Shown here piece by piece: positions 57,371 to 64,000 of a DNA stretch of 64,000 bases. Numbering within the stretch: position 1 is the stretch's first letter; every line of letters starts with the position of its first letter. Source of the DNA: Corythucha ciliata (taxonomy: Eukaryota; Arthropoda; Insecta; Hemiptera; Tingidae); contig CM075939.1 of NCBI GenBank assembly GCA_038030265.1, positions 34,143,253 through 34,207,252 of the forward strand, given 5' to 3'. The notes beneath the pieces were generated by a model that saw only the letters and a program-made list of their open reading frames with translations, made no database searches and was not told where the DNA came from. A program made the translations under genes and the position numbers.

Positions 57371-60169
57371 AAATTACAATCTGATTCATCTGCCACCTGG
57401 ATGGTTCTCCGAACTCCGGCGAACATAATTTCCCGCGAAATGTAGAAGTAAATCTACTACGTAGAGGCGTTTTGGCCGGGACCAAAAACAATAACCCCAT
57501 ACGAATCGTCTCTTGAGCCCTTAGCGATTTTGGCAAAATTTAAAACTGAATGGGACCGTTTACCTCAGGGGTTCTTGACACGGGGAATCTAAATCTAACC
57601 TAAACTACCTGTTCAGACGAGCCAGGTTGAGGAGGATGCCGCGACCGCCGCTCTGGACTTGAATGTTAGCGTATAGCGTATACGAATAGTGTACACGTAT
57701 ATCATGCCCTTGACGTTAGGCAGCAAGTGACGCAGAGTGCCCCCGCTTTTGAATGCCACCTCGTGTAGCCGTATATCTTTTAAACGCGTTATCTGAATTT
57801 TCTTGCACCCCTAATAGGTACGGAGTAGTGACCTATTCCTTAGGCCCTTGGACCGACTCACTTCCCCCTTGAAAAGGGCTAGGAAAACGTTACGTAAGAA
57901 TAAATTCATCACCGTACCCCACGGAAAAGTGCGGGAGGCCTCACAAGTTTCTGCTCTGTGCTTATGAAGTGCAGAAAACGATAATAATTATGATCTTATT
58001 TGTCCGACCAAAAAATGTTACGAAGCCTCTAAAATACTGACGCATTGATGAAATATTTGAAAGCCATCCCTAAACGAGTAGAAGAGAGTTCTTGCCATTT
58101 TTCATTTCTAGCTGTAAGCTAAAGGCGTTCGACCTAAATTTCGTCAAAAGGGGTGTGAACGGTTGAGAGTGAGGAGTGGAAGTGGATATTAATTAGCGCC
58201 ATGTCGTTGCTACTCTTCATCTAGATACACCTTCCCAACAATCTTGTTAAATTAGATCGAATCCCAGGGAGCCCCTCTTTGGCTTTGGAAACTTCAATAA
58301 ATAATAAACCAGAAAAACGCTCAAGTGATTTACCACGAAAATACTTCAAGGCATATATAAATTGAGAAAGCGCCTTAAAGAAAAAAAGAGGATTAGAATT
58401 AGCTACAAGGCGAAACTAAATGTACAAAAAATAATTAATTGAAATAATAAAGGTAACATCACGTGTGGTTTTGAGGAGAAAAGTCTTTCTTCCTACCTTC
58501 CCTTTCTCATTCTATAAGCGGATCCTTTTCTCTGAGACGGAAAGATGCGCCGTCAGATTAAACCACCACTTAATATGGTGGATTCCAGACCTTCCTCAAA
58601 CTTAAAGCAGAGAACCCAGTTCAGGGCCTTCTCCCCCTTCAACGCCCCACCGACCGCCTCCTTCACTATAGAGAGACGACTTCCTTTCAATTATTTAATA
58701 CGTACTACCACGCTGTATAATGTGATGACTCTATTCCAGCAATAGTTGGCCTGGGCTTAAATCACAGGGCGGAAGATGCAGGCTGAAAAACCGGCAGGAG
58801 AAATGAATGCAAAAAAACTGAGCCAGCAAAAACTGATTTTCCCTTAATTCTTAAATTTCATCGGTGTTTCTTCTGAGATTCTATTCGTGCTTAATCAAAA
58901 CACACCACTAAAACGTTCACCTACTTTTTTGCATCGGTGAACAAGCTGGTAAAGACGAAGGCCGAGAGAAAAAGTGTGAAATCGATAAAATGCGTCCAGC
59001 TTGGGAAAATTGTTATTAACGACCTCTTTAAATTAGGAGGTATATTTTTCGTTCGCTTTACATTTTTAAGTTTCCATTGGTCTGATTGGAAAACATTGCT
59101 AAACTGAATCCTTCTACTAGCGAGCACGAGAGGGAGAGGCAGAGGCGAACAGGCGACAGAGCACTCATTAATTAACTCTTCTTGTTGGGAGAGACAAAAT
59201 AACACGAATTCATGGCTGTGCAAATGCGAGCAGATACCGATAATTATAATAAGACAATAACTATATAGAATTATAATTTTTAAATTTGGATTTTCTTCTT
59301 TTTCGCCAATCAACTCTCGCAGAAATGATTTTTCCTCCACACGTATCTCCCTCACCTCACACCACCGCTTCCTCTTTCATTAGACCCTCCCCTGCCCTTC
59401 AAACCCACTATTCCCCCTCCTATCCACAGCACCAACCTACCCCTTTTCAACAAGCCCGCGCCCTTCTAGCAAAAGTTGCGTGGCACGCTGGCGGATTCCG
59501 TGCCTATGACATTGTATTGATCAGGAGACCTAGATAGAAGGTCGAGTTGAGTCCAGGCCGGGGAAAGGATGTAGGCCAAACCGTCTACCGATGGCTGTCG
59601 GTGGAGGGTGAGCGGTGGTGATGTGAAGAATATGAAGAAGAAAGCGGGGTTTTCATCTTTGTGAGCTCCCCTTACCTTCTCCTCCCCATCCTCATCAACA
59701 GACAAGATTCTCTTGGCCATCGGTAAAAGACGACTCCCTTTTTACATCCCTTTATCACCTTGAAAATTCCATTAACTTAAAAAAAGGTTGTTCTAGATTT
59801 AAGGCAAATTGGGGCCCTTTTTGGAACAGCAAGGCACGATTAATTTTTAACCACAGGTTTTGATACTGAAAAGGAAAATAACATTTTATCAGTAGTATCG
59901 AAGCAGTTGTCCATATACTCGATATTTGCTTATACATAGGATTGTCCACCTATTATAGTTTCAATTTAACATCAGTCTGCAAATTCTCTCGCTTCAATTA
60001 TTCAACTCATCCTACGTAGAACAAATACACGTTAATCGTTAAACGGATATGTCTTCATTATTAGCAAAAATAGATGAAGAATTAATTGTCATACACAATA
60101 TTCCACTGAATAACAAATTTAAGGATTTAGAACCGACTAATTCTCAAAATACATGGCTGGACGTAGGTA
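57371..60169. other. Long non-coding stretch
   Basis: No array and no recognised exon. 58490-58740 and 59320-59720 are richer in C and simple pyrimidine tracts. The 144-codon minus frame at 58921-59355 has a plausible hydrophobic segment but no family likeness and no splice context. Confidence 0.45.
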
Positions 60170-60486
60170 CTAATTTGCGGATTCCAATAAAAGCTTGCGG
60201 ATTCCATGTGATAACGACGATAGAGAGCTCAAATAAAGTGACACGCATACTGCTACACCATACTAATAACTATTAATGGCACTTTGCGTAATAATTACTA
60301 AAAAGTACTAGTACTTGTCACCACAGGTCAAGTTGCGGATTCCACAAAAGCTTGAGGTTAGTAACTATTACGTAAAATGCCTTTAATAGTTATTGGTATG
60401 GTGTAGCAGTATGCGTGTCACTTTCCAGCTCTCTATCATCATTCAACATATGGAATCCGCAAGCTTTTGTGGAATCCGCAAATTAG
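60170..60486. mobile_element. Inverted-repeat element of ~317 bp
   Basis: Arms 60170-60300 and 60356-60486 match over about 130 bp with small indels (CTAATTTGCGGATTCCA at each end; ACACGCATACTGCTACACCA inside). An extra GTTGCGGATTCCACAAAAGC copy sits in the centre near 60334. The word CAAGTTGCGGATTCCA also occurs at 24364. Confidence 0.75.
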
Positions 60487-62185
60487 GAACTCCCTGGCTG
60501 GACCAGTGAATTACCCAAGTGGTGAAGCGTGGTTACTGTTTAGGAAGTTTTGAGTGTTCAACAACTTGTCATGTCGCTGTTACTTTAACATTAGTCTCGA
60601 CAGCAGTGCAGATTTAACCACCCGGTCATTACCTCGTGAGTAATAAATGAAGCTGATTGGGTGGTAAAATCTGCACTGTATTTGTTGTGAATTTTAAAAT
60701 ACGGTAAGCACCCTAGCGCCTATAAATAATAGAGAAGTAGGTGCATTGTTACATCAGAGCCGGACAATAAATCAATGAATTCCTTGTCATTAGTTCAACA
60801 ACTGTAATTTTAAGGGAGACCAGATTCTTATGACTTATGCAGACTTAGGTATAGGACGCTAACTGGTTGAGTTGAAATAAAATATAGCCCGGAGTTTACT
60901 GCAGACATATTGATCTACTTCACATACATCAAATCGCATCCTCAGTTCTTTTTAAGTTATTATGCTTGAAAACCCAGACTTTTCTAGTCTTTAATGTCTA
61001 TCAAGCGCAATAATAAACCCACCCAGTCGAGATTAGTAATTAAAAGCGTAAGATCAGGCGTGGCCATTAACGCGAGATTTGAACATTAAGGGCAATCCTT
61101 ACGCGGCTGTGTAGCCTTACACTTTTCATCGCTCTACGGATTTAGGTGGATTTTAATTTTTCATGACGAAACCACTTGGTGGACAACCGAAATGTTTAGC
61201 TATCGAGTCCCTTTTGGAGTTTTGGTTTGTAAGCCAATGAATTAGCTCATAAACTTAATAAATAATTTACAATTCAATTTTCCAAGCTAAATCATGCAAG
61301 TGTCTTTCTTTGTGTTTTCACACCCATCAGCAGATCTGATATCCGGTTAGTAGATGAGGCCTAGTCGGTAATTCGGGCGTTTTAATTGTAAAGTCTCGGC
61401 CACACATAAGTCAATATTAACGATACGTTTCAATCTCCAGTTGGATGCCCATTCAGGGTTGACGGGGAAAAATGCCGCTAGTGCAGTCGTTATGGCGGGA
61501 CATAGACGTGGACCAGGATTCTCGTTCACAAACCAACGCCTCGTGAGCTTTACGCGTCAACGAGTAATGTTATTTCTTACGGAGGATTCTTTTTGTTACG
61601 CGGAGTCTTTGGATCGCGCTTGCGAAATTTTTCCCCGACAACTCTGAATAGGCCCCCCTTTTCCGTTTCATGGGCAATGCTCTTCTTTCTCTTTCCAATA
61701 CCTACCTTGGCATTGCTGGTTTCATTCCCTGCTCTCTCCTAAGATTTCTTGGTTCGCCCCCGCCAATTGAATTTTTCAGTTCTGAGGTAACTTTAGTCAT
61801 CAGGCGTATTATCTTCTTCCTACCCCGAATTAAAGCCATTGGCGACTCTTCGTCAAGGTGTAGGGCAGTAGAAATATCAGACACGTGCAAGTCCGGATGA
61901 TCCGCGCCTCACTCCCCATGTAATTATAGCCATGATCGCTGTGTTGCTCGGGTGATTCATATTTCCGGTGAGGATCCGGCCCGGCAGTGAGGTGTTTAAC
62001 TGGTAGTCCACGTGGAGGGCGCAGAGAGATACCCGAGGGGTTGGAACGACTATCCTGAAGCCCAACGAAGAGCCTCAACGCACGTGGAACTCGCTAGGCT
62101 GCCCCGAAACAAACGACAACGCTTATTTTTGCCTCGCGTTAAAGTGTGCTGACGCTCTTTTAGATGATATTTGGCCGAGGCTAGT
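60487..62185. other. Non-coding stretch with dispersed fragments
   Basis: 61580-61655 is shared with 25770-25835. The GC-rich part 61900-62100 is unlike its neighbours and may be an element end. A 40-bp inverted pair (GTGCAGATTTAACCACCC / GGGTGGTAAAATCTGCAC) lies at about 60607-60677. No gene. Confidence 0.45.
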
Positions 62186-62772
62186 TGCATTCGCAATTGG
62201 TCACTCTCTCATGTGTTGTGTGTGTGAGGGTGAATTGGAGACACGAGTATACGTTCAGCAGTGCCGGCCTTAGACATTTTGCGCCCCCGGGCGAATCTTT
62301 CACTAGCGCCCTATGAAGGCCCCATTCAGTTTGAGCCGCGATTTGGCGTTTTATCTACGTTAACCGCGAATTAGCGTTTTTTCAACACTTCAGCGCTTCT
62401 ACTCAATTTCATCGGTGAATTGGATATTTTCCCCCCATTTTAGCTGTGAATAAGTGATTTGTCTTCATTTCAGTCACGAATTGGCGATTTTTCTCCAATT
62501 TTGCCACGAGTTGGCAGTTTTTCTCCATTTTTGCCTGAGTTAGCGATTATTCTCAATTTCATCCGTAAATTAGCTCGCCATTATCTAAATTGTCTGAGAA
62601 TTAGCTAATTTTTTCTAATTAACCCCCAATTTTAACTGCACATTAGCGTTTTTCCTCATTTTTGTCGCTAAAATTATAGATTCTTCTACATTTCATCCAC
62701 AAATTAGAGTTTTTCCCCAATTTTCGTCCGCGAATTACCTAAAGCTTTTTCTGCATTTGGCCGAGGATTACC

Positions 62773-62805
<33 letters not shown>

Positions 62806-63022
62806 CACTTTCTGGCACAAAAGTTATAGGTACCTTTAGAAACCGTGACTTTGACGTTTCCACCATTTAAACCGTGAATCAGCGTTTTTTCTCACTTTCA
62901 GTGCTTCTTCTTAATTTTATCGGTGAATTGCCATGGATTAGCGATTTTTCACCATTTTAGCCGTGAATTTAGCGATTTGTATGAATTTCTTCGGTGAATT
63001 CGTGTTTTTCCTGGTGTCAACC
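62186..63022 (-). repeat. Family C array block, inverted partner of 55290-55965
   Basis: Reverse complement of the 55.3-kb block with the same unit order, the poly-T site at 62776-62805 and the flanking TGTGTTGTGTGTGTGAGG. CAGTGCCGGCCTTAGACATT at about 62258 resembles a hAT-type terminus within both copies. It is longer than its partner by about 160 bp, mainly at 62520-62680. Confidence 0.8.
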
Positions 63023-63611
63023 TCTAATAAGCCATTTTTATCAATTTGAGCTATGAATTAGCGCTTTTTCTCAGTTTGAGCCACGAACTTGCTTTCAGAA
63101 GCCGAAAATTGTCGTTTGCTGTCCTCTAACTAGCGCTTTTTCTGTCTTTATCCGTGTGGATACTATAAGGAAACTTTAGCCGCGAAGTAGTTGAGCATTT
63201 TTCTTAATTTTAACCGTCAATTAGCGTCTTTTCTCCCTTCTGTCTGTGTAACAGTAGCGTACCGAAGTAGTGGCGAGGGGGCCGTATTGCCCCGGTCCCC
63301 CTATACTGGAGGGACCCCCTCTTCTAATAAGCCATTTTTATCAATTTGAGCCATGAATTAGCAACTTCAAATTTAGCGATTTCTTCGCTTTTAGCAATGA
63401 ATTAGCGCTTTTTCTCAGTTTGAGCCACAAACTTCCCTTCAGAAGCCGAAAATTGTCGTTTGTAGCCTCTATAATTAGCGCTTTTTCTGTACTTTATCCG
63501 TGGATGCTATAAGGAAACTTTAGCCGCGAAGTAGCTGAACATTTTTCTTAATTTTAACCGTAATTAGTATTTTTTCTCCCTTCTGTCCGTGAAACAGTAG
63601 CGTACCGAAAA
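63021..63611 (-). repeat. Tandem duplication of a ~295-bp family C segment
   Basis: Copies about 63021-63263 and 63316-63611 share TCTAATAAGCCATTTTTATC, AGAAGCCGAAAATTGTCGTT, ATAAGGAAACTTTAGCCGCG and AACAGTAGCGTACCGAA. Between them lies GC-rich GTGGCGAGGGGGCCG. The second copy carries an extra ~55 bp of array unit near 63360-63400. Confidence 0.75.
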
Positions 63612-63724
63612 AGTGAGGATTTTAAGTACCTATGTTCTACAGTGGAACAGTGATGCTGACTGGGACGTTAAATTCAAAAACTTGTGTGCAAGCTTTCATT
63701 TGAATGGGAAACGGCAAAACACTC

Positions 63725-64000
63725 ACCAAAAATTAAAGCGTAAATTAAAGGCCTCGCCACACCGAACGCGAACTGCCGCGCGGACTGGTCCGCACGCGGA
63801 AAAACTATGGTAACGGGGTATACCTCACCCACGTCGTCATGGTTTTCTAACCAAAAATTAAAGCGTAAATTAAAGGCCTCGCCACACCGAACGCGAACTG
63901 CCGCGCGGACTGGTCCGCTCGCTAAAAAACCATGACAACGTGGGTGAGGTATACCCCGTTACCATAGTTTTTCCGCGAGCGGACCAGTCCGCGCGGCAGT
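63725..64000. repeat. Nested direct and inverted repeats at the window edge
   Basis: A ~72-bp segment (CCAAAAATTAAAGCGTAAAT through GCGGACTGGTCCGC) occurs at 63725-63797 and 63851-63922. 63772-63848 is in addition the near-perfect reverse complement of 63924-64000. The structure runs off the window. GGCCTCGCCACACC next to TTAA could be a transposon terminus. Confidence 0.75.

Noticed and set aside
58921..59355. 144-codon minus-strand open frame
   Set aside because: No family resemblance; it has a hydrophobic stretch from T-rich DNA only, and no supporting exon borders.

Overview
The window is nuclear DNA of an arthropod, most likely an insect. The evidence is one spliced gene whose introns have GT-AG borders and whose product has the arthropod BTB/POZ arrangement (EHYCLKWNNH start, DVTLA, AHKVVLSACSSYF, VEFMYRGEV) joined to C2H2 zinc fingers. 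Everything else I see is AT-rich non-coding DNA full of transposon remnants. Almost no other reading frame is convincing.

Layout. Positions 1-2561 are the 3' flank, probably partly 3' UTR, of the gene. Positions 2562-5506 on the minus strand hold four coding exons of a BTB-zinc finger transcription factor of about 507 residues, tentatively a mamo (maternal gene required for meiosis) orthologue. The coding part has all-phase-0 introns. An acceptor directly upstream of the start codon shows that at least one 5' non-coding exon lies further to the right. A GC-rich stretch at 36887-37400 with a minus-strand CAG|GTAA donor is my best candidate for it. If so, most of the rest of the window is first intron or upstream DNA.

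From 6 kb to the right edge the striking content is a set of degenerate arrays with units mostly near 30 bp, in several sequence families (named A to F here). Family A units contain AATTTCGCGGGTTTGGCTC and B units GGGCGCGAATGGTCAG. C units contain CGCTAATTCGCGG and D units AAACTTGCAATTTCGCG. E units (about 21 bp) contain GACAATTTCCTAATAAAATT; F is a looser GC-richer variant. By eye they occupy roughly a fifth to a quarter of the window. They lie on both strands, abut each other in clusters, and most carry a CG-rich core in an AT-rich unit.

Several mobile elements can be delimited, some by target-site duplications. They include a 2.58-kb hAT-like element (6304-8884, 8-bp duplication CTCGCTAA) that carries E/F arrays inside it, and a 287-bp MITE with a 9-bp duplication (25468-25754). 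There are also a TA-flanked MITE (26049-26406), two 137-bp MITEs flanked by CAG (27224-27360 and 54088-54224), two copies of a 450-500 bp MITE (21904-22351 and 54250-54744), and a 2-kb palindromic fold-back (48364-50416). Three inverted repeats carry a CTGAnGA/hairpin/GAAA motif (9.65, 39.9 and 47.4 kb). A LINE RNase H fragment (46350-46730) and two tRNA-like sequences (16412-16484 and 23990-24062) complete the set. One C-family array is present twice in inverted orientation with its order of non-identical units preserved (55290-55965 and 62186-63022), so at least these arrays spread as blocks.

Limits: all alignments were made by eye. Array borders are good to tens of bases, inverted-repeat borders to a few bases unless a target-site duplication is given.
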